Assembly (NCBI GenBank): GCA_963691885.1
Contig: OY829843.1
Coordinates: 4,340,001-4,404,000 of the forward strand
DNA: 64,000 nucleotides
From: G963691885 sp963691885
Lineage (GTDB): Bacteria; Pseudomonadota; Alphaproteobacteria; UBA8366; Aestuariispiraceae
Direction: 5' to 3'
The position numbers and the translations under genes were made by a program. The number at the start of each line of letters is the position of its first letter. Position 1 is the first letter of the stretch. The notes under the pieces were generated by a model, which did not search any database, was not told the origin of the DNA, and saw only the letters and a list, made by a program, of their open reading frames with translations. Below are positions 43,773 to 51,919 of this stretch, piece after piece.

Positions 43773-43988
43773 ATGGCTGATCAAGACAGTATGTCCGGTC
43801 TTACTCCTAATGAAGCACAGGAATTTCACAAGTACTACATCCAGGGGATGATGCTGTTTGTCGCAGTCGCGATTGTGGCTCACATCCTGGTTTGGGCTTG
43901 GAAACCCTGGTTCCAATCAGCTGCACTTGATAGCGCAGTTGGGGCTGTGAAAACCGCAGCCGTCTCTATGACAACACTAATCGGATAG
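43773..43988 (+). CDS. pufB: LH1 beta polypeptide PufB
   Basis: The 71-residue antenna subunit has one transmembrane helix (about 26-47). His37 in IVAHILVW is the bacteriochlorophyll ligand and WAWKPW follows, as in LH1 beta. His19 in EFHKYY is the second conserved His. After KPWF there are about 24 extra residues (from QSAALDSAV to MTTLIG), more than the usual few. GGAGGGGG precedes the ATG. pufA starts 12 bases after the stop. Confidence 0.95.
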   Translation: MADQDSMSGLTPNEAQEFHKYYIQGMMLFVAVAIVAHILVWAWKPWFQSAALDSAVGAVKTAAVSMTTLIG

Positions 43989-44000
43989 GAGGAGAGAACG

Positions 44001-44132
44001 ATGTGGCGCATATGGCTAGTGTTCGACCCTCGCCGAGTGTTGGTCGCTCAAGGGGTGTTTCTGTTCTCACTGGCAGCGATGATTCATTTCGTCCTGTTGA
44101 GCACAGATCGCTTCAACTGGTTGCTGGGTTAA
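44001..44132 (+). CDS. pufA: LH1 alpha polypeptide PufA
   Basis: This 43-residue protein is MWRIWLVFDPRRVLV and onward, with the bacteriochlorophyll ligand His29 in AAMIHFVLLST and W40 in RFNWLLG. It ends directly after the membrane helix, without the 10-20-residue C-terminal tail usual in LH1 alpha. AGGAGGAG lies before ATG. It alternates with PufB in the LH1 ring around the reaction centre. The gene is too short for most ORF filters but unmistakable. Confidence 0.96.
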   Translation: MWRIWLVFDPRRVLVAQGVFLFSLAAMIHFVLLSTDRFNWLLG

Positions 44133-44158
44133 CCAAACCCCGAAACCAACTGGGTGTC

Positions 44159-44256
44159 GCCCCATCGATGCTTGAAGAAATTCATTCATCGATGGGCGGC
44201 AACCGGAAACTCGGGATCACCGGTTGGATCTTCTCATTCAGAGAAGTCCAACCGGC
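44159..44256 (+). repeat. Twin hairpins in the pufA-pufL intercistronic region
   Basis: Hairpin 1 (44159-44199) pairs CGCCCCATCGATG with CATCGATGGGCG with one bulged base. Hairpin 2 (44221-44256) pairs CCGGTTGGA plus CTTCTC with GAGAAG plus TCCAACCGG with a single bulge. In related bacteria such structures protect the 3' end of pufBA mRNA and set the excess of LH1 over reaction centre. The rest of the 223-base gap holds no gene. Confidence 0.8.
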
Positions 44257-44355
44257 CCCAAAGTTCAGACAGACTTAGTTGAAGACCGCGAATTCAGACG
44301 TATCAGCAGGCCGAAAAGCCAAGAAGGTTCGCGACAGATTGGGGAGTTAACAGCG

Positions 44356-45180
44356 ATGTCGATGCTAAACTTCGAACGTAAATACAGAATACGAGGAGGA
44401 ACGCTGATTGGCGGCGACCTGTTCGATTTCTGGGTCGGACCCTTCTATGTCGGGTTCTTCGGCGTCATGACCGCGTTTTTCTCAATTCTCGGCACGGCGA
44501 TGATTTTGTACGGGGCGTCCCTTGGGCCAACCTGGAACATCTGGCAGATCAATATCGCGCCACCCGATCTTTCCTATGGCTTGGCACTCGCGCCATTGCA
44601 GGAAGGCGGGATCTGGCAAATCGTCACGGCCTGTGCGCTCGGCGCATTCGGCAGCTGGGCACTGCGGGAAGTTGAAATCAGCCGGAAACTAGGCATGGGG
44701 CTTCACGTTCCAATCGCCTTCTCCGTCGCGATCTTCGCTTACTTTACATTGGTTGTCATTCGGCCGGTCCTGCTGGGCGCCTGGGGACACGGTTTCCCTT
44801 ACGGCATTCTAAGCCACTTGGACTGGGTATCGAATGTCGGTTACCAATACCTGCACTTCCATTACAATCCAGCGCATATGATCGCGGTCAGCTTCTTCTT
44901 CACAACAACGCTGGCCCTCTCGCTTCACGGAGCGCTGGTTCTTTCAGCGGTCAACCCGGCACAGGGTGAACCCGTCAAAACCGCCGAACACGAAAACGCG
45001 TTCTTCCGGGATGCGATCGGCTATTCCATTGGCACGTTGGGGATCCACCGGCTTGGCCTTTTCCTGGCCCTCGCCGCCGTTTTCTTCAGCGCCATCTGCA
45101 TCGTTATCAGCGGACCCTTCTGGACCCAATCCTGGCCGGAATGGTGGAGCTGGTGGCTGAACCTGCCGATCTGGAGTTAA
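44356..45180 (+). CDS. pufL: Photosynthetic reaction centre L subunit PufL
   Basis: The 274-residue protein starts MSMLNFERKYRIRGG and has five transmembrane helices. GWGH-type region LLGAWGHGFPYGILSHLDWV, the bacteriochlorophyll ligand His in YLHFHYNPAHMIAV and the iron ligand His in LALSLHGALVLS are present. ATG 44356 follows GGGGAG. It binds half of the special pair and the A-branch bacteriopheophytin and accessory pigments. pufM follows after 12 bases. Confidence 0.97.
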   Translation: MSMLNFERKYRIRGGTLIGGDLFDFWVGPFYVGFFGVMTAFFSILGTAMILYGASLGPTWNIWQINIAPPDLSYGLALAPLQEGGIWQIVTACALGAFGSWALREVEISRKLGMGLHVPIAFSVAIFAYFTLVVIRPVLLGAWGHGFPYGILSHLDWVSNVGYQYLHFHYNPAHMIAVSFFFTTTLALSLHGALVLSAVNPAQGEPVKTAEHENAFFRDAIGYSIGTLGIHRLGLFLALAAVFFSAICIVISGPFWTQSWPEWWSWWLNLPIWS

Positions 45181-45192
45181 GGGGTAAAAACA

Positions 45193-46176
45193 ATGATGAT
45201 TGAATATCAAAATATATTCACCAGGGTGCAGGTTCACGGGAACCCGGATCTCGGTGTCCCTCTTCCGGGCAAAACCATGTTCAGTCGCGGTACGAAAACC
45301 AGACTGTCATATCTGGCCGGGAAACTGGGTGACGCACAAATCGGTCCCTTCTATCTCGGCTTCCTGGGATTGGCATCCATCATGACGGGCCTCGCAGCCT
45401 TTGTGATGATCGGATTGAATTACTGGGCGCAGGTAAACTGGAGCCCGATGCAATTCGTAAAACAACTCTTCTGGTTGAGTGTGGATCCGCCGGCCCCAGA
45501 ATATGGATTATCCTTCCCGCCATTGGCGGAAGGAGGCTGGTTCCTGATCATCGGTACCTTCCTCAGCGCCTCCGTGCTGCTGTGGTGGGCCCGCATGTAT
45601 ATCAGGGCACGCGCCCTTGGCATGGGGACACATGTTCCCTGGGCCTTCGCTGCCGCATTGTGGCTGTTCTTTGTCCTCGGGTTTATTCGACCCCTCATTA
45701 TGGGATCCTGGTCTGAAGCGGTTCCCTATGGAATCTTTTCTCACCTCGATTGGACTGCCGCTTTCTCCATTCGATACGGCAATCTCTTCTATAACCCGTT
45801 CCACATGCTCTCGATCGCGTTCCTCTATGGGTCGGCTCTGCTCTTTGCAATGCATGGCGCAACCATCCTCGCTGTAAGCCGTTACGGCGGTGATCGGGAA
45901 ATCGAACAAATTGTTGACCGCGGTACAGCCTCAGAACGTGCAGCCCTCTTCTGGCGCTGGACAATGGGCTTTAACGCAACAATGGAATCAATTCACCGCT
46001 GGGCCTGGTGGTTCGCAGTGCTCTGCCCACTCACGGGTGGTATCGGCATCCTGCTGACAGGCACGGTCGTCGATAACTGGTACCTCTGGGGCGTAAAACA
46101 CGGTATCGCACCGATGTATCCGGATTACTACGATCCAGCCATGCTCTCAGACCCGGCGCCGACAGGAGGCAACTGA
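45193..46176 (+). CDS. pufM: Photosynthetic reaction centre M subunit PufM
   Basis: The 327-residue five-helix membrane protein begins MMIEYQNIFTRVQVHGNPDL. YGNLFYNPFHMLSIAFLYGS carries the special-pair His, LLFAMHGATILAV an iron ligand His, and FNATMESIHRWAWWFA the second iron His region with the quinone pocket. Length and motifs are standard. The TGA overlaps the pufC start by one base (TGATG). Confidence 0.97.
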   Translation: MMIEYQNIFTRVQVHGNPDLGVPLPGKTMFSRGTKTRLSYLAGKLGDAQIGPFYLGFLGLASIMTGLAAFVMIGLNYWAQVNWSPMQFVKQLFWLSVDPPAPEYGLSFPPLAEGGWFLIIGTFLSASVLLWWARMYIRARALGMGTHVPWAFAAALWLFFVLGFIRPLIMGSWSEAVPYGIFSHLDWTAAFSIRYGNLFYNPFHMLSIAFLYGSALLFAMHGATILAVSRYGGDREIEQIVDRGTASERAALFWRWTMGFNATMESIHRWAWWFAVLCPLTGGIGILLTGTVVDNWYLWGVKHGIAPMYPDYYDPAMLSDPAPTGGN

Positions 46177-47186
46177 TGAAATACGCATTTCCCATATTCA
46201 TCGCCGTCGTTTTCGTCGTCATATTCCCGCTGTTGAATTACATGGAATCCATTCCAATTGACTCAACACAGGTCGGGTTCCGGGGAACAGGCATGGTTCA
46301 GGTCGACAACCCAAGGACCGAAGCCAAACTGGAGGAAGCCAATCAGGCGCCAGAAAGCATCGGTTCTGTTGAACCAGGCGGGGATCCCGCTGGCCAGGTT
46401 TACGAGAACGTTCAGGTTCTGGCAGATCTGAGTGAGGATGAATTTAACCATTTCATGCTCTCTGTCACCGAATGGGTCTCTCCCGAAGAAGGATGCGCCT
46501 ATTGCCATAACGAGGAAAATCTTGCGTCGGACGAGGTCTATACCAAGATCATCGCACGCCGCATGATCCAGATGACCCAGGCCATCAATACGGAATGGGG
46601 TGACCATGTAAACGGGGCAGGCGTCAACTGCTACACCTGTCACCGTGGAAACCATGTTCCTGAAAACATCTGGGTTGAGGATGATCGTCCACAAGCCGGT
46701 GGTTTCTCCGCCAGCCGAAATGGTCAAAACCTGGCATCCGACATCAATGGCAAGACCTCCCTCCCCTATGATGCGCTTTCAAAACTGGCAACCAGTGATG
46801 ACGCGATCATTCGGGTCGCAGCAGATGCCGCTCTTCCGACAACGGCGGGGGGATCTTCCATTCAGGATACAGAGGCAACCTATTCCCTCATGATCAATAT
46901 GTCTGAAGGATTGGGTGTGAACTGCAACTACTGCCACAACTCTCGTGCTTTCAGGGATTGGGAACAGAGTTCCCCGGCCCGGGTCAAAGCATGGCATGGC
47001 ATAGAAATGGTTCAGAACGTCAACGAAGAATATTTGATCCCACTGGCCTCTGCCCTTCCGGACAATCGTCTGGGACCACGCGGTGACGCGCCGAAGGCTC
47101 AGTGTTCAACCTGTCACCAGGGCATACCAAAACCAATGTATGGTGCTGACATGCTGTCTGATCACCCGACAGCTCTTAAGCCCTGA
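46176..47186 (+). CDS. pufC: Reaction centre tetraheme cytochrome c subunit PufC
   Basis: This 336-residue subunit re-reduces the special pair. Four CxxCH heme sites are at 107-111, 152-156, 250-254 and 310-314. An N-terminal hydrophobic segment (about 3-20) is followed by NYMES with no cysteine, so the lipobox used to acylate many PufC proteins is absent and the helix probably stays as a membrane anchor. It is the last puf gene, followed by a terminator. Confidence 0.95.
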   Translation: MKYAFPIFIAVVFVVIFPLLNYMESIPIDSTQVGFRGTGMVQVDNPRTEAKLEEANQAPESIGSVEPGGDPAGQVYENVQVLADLSEDEFNHFMLSVTEWVSPEEGCAYCHNEENLASDEVYTKIIARRMIQMTQAINTEWGDHVNGAGVNCYTCHRGNHVPENIWVEDDRPQAGGFSASRNGQNLASDINGKTSLPYDALSKLATSDDAIIRVAADAALPTTAGGSSIQDTEATYSLMINMSEGLGVNCNYCHNSRAFRDWEQSSPARVKAWHGIEMVQNVNEEYLIPLASALPDNRLGPRGDAPKAQCSTCHQGIPKPMYGADMLSDHPTALKP

Positions 47187-47216
47187 TTAGAGTTTACCCT
47201 AGTACCCACACAAACT

Positions 47217-47247
47217 GGGGAGGATGAGTAATCATCCTCCCCTTTTT
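47217..47247 (+). terminator. Rho-independent terminator of the puf operon
   Basis: GGGGAGGATG pairs perfectly with CATCCTCCCC around a six-base AGTAAT loop, followed by TTTTT. It lies 30 bases after the pufC stop. The gene-free stretch 47187-47378 holds nothing else that I recognise; the idi end of the minus-strand superoperon faces it. Confidence 0.92.
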
Positions 47248-47378
47248 CTTGTAGGAAATCCGTTTAACCGACCCATGCCTGGCTGAAAGCGAACGCAGAA
47301 CCTCACAGGTCAAAAATCAACCAGGCCATGCCAAACTTCGGTATGTTGCTAAAAATGATGGATGCAGGACGAGCCTGC

Positions 47379-47939
47379 CTAGTCCCGCCCCTCTGAAAGT
47401 GCGAGCTCGGACCACCGTTCCAGATAAATCTGGAACCATGGTGTGAAGTCATTCCCTGGCTCGAGGGATTTCTGCTTCAGTGCCTCTACACCAACCCAAG
47501 CCGTTTCACGGACTTCTTCGGGGTTCGGAACAATTTCCTGTAACTGTGAGTCGACGACAGCTTCAAACACAACCACATTTTCATGTTCCCATAAGCCGCC
47601 ACCGACATCGGCCGAGTATTCAATACCCGATACGCGCGTGAGCGCCGTCGTAAACCCGAGTTCTTCTCCGAGCCGTCTGCTGGCACATACCTCGTGGCTT
47701 TCGCCCCAATGGGGATGGGAACAACATGTGTTGGCCCAAAGACCACCGCAATGATACTTGTCATCAGCCCGACGTTGAATCAGAAGACGGCCCTGAAGAT
47801 CAAATACGAAGATTGATACAGCCTGGTGATACAGGCCTTTCTTGTGCACTTCCAACTTGTTGACAGGAAACAGCGTCCCATCACTGGAGATGCAGGGTAT
47901 ATCTCCTTGCCGTATAGTATAAGGTGCGTTCAACGCCAT
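47379..47939 (-). CDS. idi: Isopentenyl-diphosphate delta-isomerase type I
   Basis: Idi interconverts isopentenyl and dimethylallyl diphosphate, feeding CrtE. The Nudix-like fold has the catalytic Cys in WANTCCSHP and the Glu in LGEELGF, with the second acidic region GLWEHENVVVFE. ATG 47939 gives 186 residues, close to family size, with AAGGGG just upstream; an in-frame start at 47999 would overlap hemA and add nonconserved sequence. It is the last gene of the bchF-to-idi run. Confidence 0.9.
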   Translation of the reverse strand: MALNAPYTIRQGDIPCISSDGTLFPVNKLEVHKKGLYHQAVSIFVFDLQGRLLIQRRADDKYHCGGLWANTCCSHPHWGESHEVCASRRLGEELGFTTALTRVSGIEYSADVGGGLWEHENVVVFEAVVDSQLQEIVPNPEEVRETAWVGVEALKQKSLEPGNDFTPWFQIYLERWSELALSEGRD

Positions 47940-47962
47940 ACCCCTTTTGGTCAGAATGGCAT

Positions 47963-49177
47963 TTAAGCCGCCTGTCTTTCCAGGCCAAGTTCCTGCCAAA
48001 TCGTCAACAAGGCTGCCATCAACGCATCAATATCCTCTTCCGTGTGAAGAGGTGAAGGCGTTATGCGCAGACGCTCTGTCCCTCTGGGGACAGTCGGAAA
48101 GTTGATTGGCTGAACGTATATACGATGTTCATCCATTAATTTGTCCGTGATCATTTTACACAGCACTGGATCACCAACCATTACCGGTACGATATGACTG
48201 GGATTCATAATGTGTGAGATCCCGGCACCATCAAGTTTCCGCCGCAACAAGGCGACATTGTGCTTCTGTCTGTCCCGTTCGACACTGTTTTCTTTCAAGT
48301 AGCGCACACTGGCAGCCGCACCGGCCGCCACATGGGGTGGCAGGGCCGTGGTAAAGATGAACCCGGATGCATAGCTTCGCACAAAATCACACAAGGCCTC
48401 TGACGCGGCGATATAACCACCCACAACGCCGAAGGCCTTGCCAAGAGTTCCTTCGATGACCGTCAACCGGTCCATAAGGCCCTCGCGCTCGGCAATGCCG
48501 GCGCCACGAGGTCCATAGAGACCGACCGCGTGCACTTCATCAAGGTATGTCATCGCCCCATGCTTGTCCGCCACATCACAGATTTCCTGAATCGGGGCAA
48601 TATCCCCATCCATGGAATAAACCGACTCAAAGGCAATAAGTTTCGGAACAGAAGGATCAAGCTCACCCAATTGGCGATCGAGATCTTCCGGATCATTGTG
48701 CAGCCACAGGCGCTTCTCGGCGCGACTGTGGCGAATACCTTCAATCATGGAGGCGTGGTTCAATGCATCTGACAGTACAACACAGTCCGGGATACCGGAT
48801 GCCAAAGTGGTGAGCGATGCCCAGTTGGAAACATAACCAGATGTGAACAATAAGGCTGATTCCTTGCCGTGCAGGTCGGCCAGTTCCTTTTCAAGCAACA
48901 CGTGATAGTGATTGGTGCCGGAGATGTTTCGGGTACCACCGGCACCTGCCCCGCAGCGATCAAGCGCTTCATGCATTGCGGCTATAACGGTTTCGTTTTG
49001 CCCCATGCCCAGATAGTCGTTGGAACACCAGACCGTTACGTCATCTTTGTCGACACTTCCGTGATTGGTCGCCTTGGGAAACTCGCCAGACTTTCGCTCC
49101 AGGTCCGCAAAAACACGATACCGTCCTTCTTGATGCAGCGCATCAATCCGATCGCTGAAAAACTTTTCGTAATCCAT
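47963..49177 (-). CDS. hemA: 5-aminolevulinate synthase HemA
   Basis: The PLP enzyme condenses glycine and succinyl-CoA, the first step of tetrapyrrole synthesis in alphaproteobacteria. PLP-binding Lys is in EGTLGKAFGVVGGY, with YLDEVHAVGLYGPRGAG before it. ATG 49177 (404 residues) is preceded by GGGGG at proper spacing; the frame is open to 49267 but runs into puhE. Placing hemA in the photosynthesis cluster ties precursor supply to pigment demand. Confidence 0.95.
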   Translation of the reverse strand: MDYEKFFSDRIDALHQEGRYRVFADLERKSGEFPKATNHGSVDKDDVTVWCSNDYLGMGQNETVIAAMHEALDRCGAGAGGTRNISGTNHYHVLLEKELADLHGKESALLFTSGYVSNWASLTTLASGIPDCVVLSDALNHASMIEGIRHSRAEKRLWLHNDPEDLDRQLGELDPSVPKLIAFESVYSMDGDIAPIQEICDVADKHGAMTYLDEVHAVGLYGPRGAGIAEREGLMDRLTVIEGTLGKAFGVVGGYIAASEALCDFVRSYASGFIFTTALPPHVAAGAAASVRYLKENSVERDRQKHNVALLRRKLDGAGISHIMNPSHIVPVMVGDPVLCKMITDKLMDEHRIYVQPINFPTVPRGTERLRITPSPLHTEEDIDALMAALLTIWQELGLERQAA

Positions 49178-49178
49178 A

Positions 49179-50054
49179 TCAACCCCCACGTGTTGTATTT
49201 GAACTGGCCGGGACCGTGGCCAAACGGACATTCCCGGCTCTTTGTGTGTCTGGCAAAACGGCTTCAAGATTTCTCTCTGCCGCTGCTTTTTTGGTTTGGA
49301 ACGCCCATGTCCAGAGTGCCGTGTCTTTGACCGGTAAAATCATCAGCCAATGCTCAACCAAGCCAAGGAAGGCCAGTGTTGCCAGCAAACTGAAACCGGC
49401 GATCTCATCCGGCCTGGCATTGGCCGAAAATGCGATATGGCAAAAGATGGCAATCACCAGAATGGACAGGGTAACCGATATCGGAAACAAGAGGTTCAGC
49501 TTTTGCTTCCCGAAGTAACTTGAAAGATAGGCGAGTTTGTTGGGCAATAACTCCTGACCCAGATTGGCCACCCCCAGAAATATATTCAGCTTGCTGCTGA
49601 TCCGCATGATCCAGAGCAGGAAGAACGTCCAAAACCCGATCATGTTCGGGTGATCCCAACTCACATATGCGATGGCGACGCCGGTTAGAACGATCGCAAT
49701 CTCATGATGAAGCAGTGTTTTTGTCGCCAACCAGAACCGGTTCCAACCTTCGGCATCTTCCGGACAGACTTCCTTTCGTGGACCCGTTATATAGCCCAAC
49801 AGAAAAGTCAGTTCCTGCCACCCCCAGAGGACGATGGCTGAAACAAATCCAAGATAGGCGCCAACGACCGTTTCCATTGTTCCACTGACGGCTACACCAT
49901 AAAGCGCAAGCAGGGCCGCAAGGGTTGCAAGTCCTAGACTCAGAAAATTAGTGTGCCTGGACAATCCACCGATGAAGAACACAACGCCAGTGCCGAGCCA
50001 CCACATAAATAGGGCGCTGGCAGCATACAAGGCGTGATGAACGGTGAATTCCAT
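49179..50054 (-). CDS. puhE: PuhE, photosynthetic complex assembly protein
   Basis: The 291-residue integral membrane protein has about seven or eight hydrophobic segments and matches PuhE (TGVVFFIGGLSRHTNFLSLG, LHHEIAIVLTGVAIAYVSWD). It is known from related bacteria to influence reaction-centre and pigment assembly; mechanism unclear. It lies between acsF and hemA, the order seen in other purple bacteria. Confidence 0.88.
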   Translation of the reverse strand: MEFTVHHALYAASALFMWWLGTGVVFFIGGLSRHTNFLSLGLATLAALLALYGVAVSGTMETVVGAYLGFVSAIVLWGWQELTFLLGYITGPRKEVCPEDAEGWNRFWLATKTLLHHEIAIVLTGVAIAYVSWDHPNMIGFWTFFLLWIMRISSKLNIFLGVANLGQELLPNKLAYLSSYFGKQKLNLLFPISVTLSILVIAIFCHIAFSANARPDEIAGFSLLATLAFLGLVEHWLMILPVKDTALWTWAFQTKKAAAERNLEAVLPDTQRAGNVRLATVPASSNTTRGG

Positions 50055-50067
50055 ATCCGATGGATCC

Positions 50068-51135
50068 TTACCAGGCCGGCTGCAGGCGAGAGTTTTCGGG
50101 CAATTCGTTGCTTTTGCCCGGAATGATGAACATACGGAGGAAATTGACCCCGGTGGCCCCCATCAAGGCGGTATACTTGATGCGATTGATTAACCCGCCC
50201 TGCTCCTTCAGCTCGGTCATGCGGACATTAAGGCGACGCATTTTCTCCATTTTTTCCCTGAACTTGGGATTGTCAATGTCGAGTACAACCGGAAAGACCT
50301 GCTTGGTGATCTCGTTACAAATGCGAAAGACCCGATAGTCATAATCGGTTGGATCGATACCAAGTGCTTTATGAAATTCCGGTCGCGCATGATCCCGGAC
50401 ATACATGGTCGCATAAACTGCCAACAGGAAAAAACGGATCCACAGTTTATTGCCGCCTTTTAGCAGGCGCGGATTGGCCCGCATCAGAAGGGCAAAGGCC
50501 TCTCCGTGACGGAACTCATCATTACACCACTCTTCAAACCACTTGAAAATCGGATGAAACCGGTGTTCGGGATTGCGTTCCAGGTGACGGAATATGGTGA
50601 TGTAGCGTGCATACCCTATCTTCTCTGAGAGGTATGTCGCATAGAAAATGAACTTTGGTTTGAAGAAGGTGTATTTCTTGGTTTTTGTCAGGAACCCCAG
50701 ATCGACACCAATCTTGTATTCCTTCAACGCGTCATTGATAAACCCCGCATGGCGGGCCTCATCACGGCTCATCAACTTGAAAAGTTTGACAATATCCGGG
50801 TTCGATCCGCGCTTACGCATTTCCGCATACAGGACACAGCCGGAAAATTCGGCCGTCAAAGAGCTGATAAGGAAATCTTTAAACTCAGCGCGGAGACCTT
50901 CTGGCAAGTCGTTCAGGTCTGTTTTGTCCCAGTTTTCATTCTGCTTGAAATGGCGTCGATTGGGATCGCTTTCCATTTCCGCAATCAATTCATCCCATTC
51001 CCGGCGCACAGGGGTGACATCCATACGATCCAACGCGTCAAAGTCAGTTGTATAGAAGCGCGGACTGAGAATTGTATTCTGTTGCGCAACCTGTGTGGAA
51101 TCATTGGGCGTGAGCGAAAGGGTTTCTATCGTCAT
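50068..51135 (-). CDS. acsF: Aerobic Mg-protoporphyrin IX monomethyl ester cyclase AcsF
   Basis: This 355-residue di-iron enzyme forms ring E using oxygen. Carboxylate/His ligand motifs are seen in SRDEARHAGFINDA and EWCNDEFRHGEAFA, with an earlier Glu in LTAEFSGCVLYAEM. GGGAGG precedes the ATG, which overlaps the upstream stop (ATGA). The oxygen-independent alternative bchE is not in the window, so pigment synthesis here relies on oxygen. Confidence 0.95.
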   Translation of the reverse strand: MTIETLSLTPNDSTQVAQQNTILSPRFYTTDFDALDRMDVTPVRREWDELIAEMESDPNRRHFKQNENWDKTDLNDLPEGLRAEFKDFLISSLTAEFSGCVLYAEMRKRGSNPDIVKLFKLMSRDEARHAGFINDALKEYKIGVDLGFLTKTKKYTFFKPKFIFYATYLSEKIGYARYITIFRHLERNPEHRFHPIFKWFEEWCNDEFRHGEAFALLMRANPRLLKGGNKLWIRFFLLAVYATMYVRDHARPEFHKALGIDPTDYDYRVFRICNEITKQVFPVVLDIDNPKFREKMEKMRRLNVRMTELKEQGGLINRIKYTALMGATGVNFLRMFIIPGKSNELPENSRLQPAW

Positions 51136-51431
51136 ACAGGCCTCCCATCGGAAAAACTGACTTCAAACATTTCAAAGATTTCGAGATCGCCCTTAATACG
51201 GGCCAAAAAACTCTGGAAACTATTGACCTTCTCAACCGTTGCGATCCGCCGGATGGTCATAGAATCCCCATATTCAACAACGACTTTGTCGCCGTGAACA
51301 CGAACCCGGTCGCCGGGTTTCAACTCAGCGGCATCGTCCAGGTCAACATGGGCGTGCAGGCTCTCGAAGGTATTCTGTATCTCAATCGTGCAACCGACGT
51401 CATAACGTTCTGTCATGAATTGAAACCCCAT
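51132..51431 (-). CDS. Small conserved protein at the puhD position, function unknown
   Basis: A 99-residue protein between puhC and acsF. ATG 51431 follows AGGAGGGG, deciding the start against the longer open frame to 51545. The sequence (IEIQNTFESLHAHVDLDDAA, then LKPGDRVRVHGDKVVVEYGD) suggests a small beta-rich, membrane-free protein. Small genes occupy this place in other purple bacteria (called puhD or unnamed). A role in complex assembly is inferred only from position. Confidence 0.75.
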   Translation of the reverse strand: MGFQFMTERYDVGCTIEIQNTFESLHAHVDLDDAAELKPGDRVRVHGDKVVVEYGDSMTIRRIATVEKVNSFQSFLARIKGDLEIFEMFEVSFSDGRPV

Positions 51432-51432
51432 T

Positions 51433-51891
51433 TTACCCCTCCTGGCTGGCGGATTTGAGAAACCGCCGAAAGACCGCGTCATTCGTTGGGCCAAATGCCC
51501 GCAAGGCAACCAGACGGCCCGTCGCCGGGTCAAACAGCGTGACATCGTTCTGCACCGTTCTGAACAATTGAAAGGGTTGCTCAGAACCGATTGAACTTAA
51601 ACGACGTTCCCGAACCAATCCGCGCAACACACCGCGCGCAAAACCGTCACCACCGGACAACAATGTTCCAACCTCTTGTCCGGTTGCGGCATCAATAACC
51701 GAGACAGAGCCGTCATTCTGATCGACGAAGGACAGCGATATCTGCTCTACAATATCTTCGGCCGGCACGGCCGCCGTTTCCGTCATGCCGCTATAACGGC
51801 CATAGGCCGTGGCAAGCAGGGTCACCAAGATCAAAGCACCGATTGCCTTGATCATAATCGGTGGCACAGTGATGTCATTGATCTGGCTCAT
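51433..51891 (-). CDS. puhC: PuhC, photosynthetic complex assembly protein
   Basis: The 152-residue protein has one N-terminal membrane helix (about 14-32, IKAIGALILVTLLATAYGRY) and a periplasmic domain typical of PuhC (SLSFVDQNDGSVSVIDAATG, GFARGVLRGLVRERRL). ATG 51891 has GGGGAGGGAG upstream; the open frame to 51960 overlaps puhB and is rejected. PuhC aids reaction centre/LH1 organisation in related species. Confidence 0.86.
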   Translation of the reverse strand: MSQINDITVPPIMIKAIGALILVTLLATAYGRYSGMTETAAVPAEDIVEQISLSFVDQNDGSVSVIDAATGQEVGTLLSGGDGFARGVLRGLVRERRLSSIGSEQPFQLFRTVQNDVTLFDPATGRLVALRAFGPTNDAVFRRFLKSASQEG

Positions 51892-51919
51892 CTGTCTCCC
51901 TCCCCGAACCGGGTTTGCC

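Noticed and set aside
44133..44355. Coding gene between pufA and pufL
   Set aside because: Open frames here overlap pufA or the hairpins and lack family sequence; the space is explained by RNA structures.
47187..47378. pufX or another gene after pufC
   Set aside because: Only a terminator and unpatterned DNA; no short hydrophobic ORF with a ribosome site.
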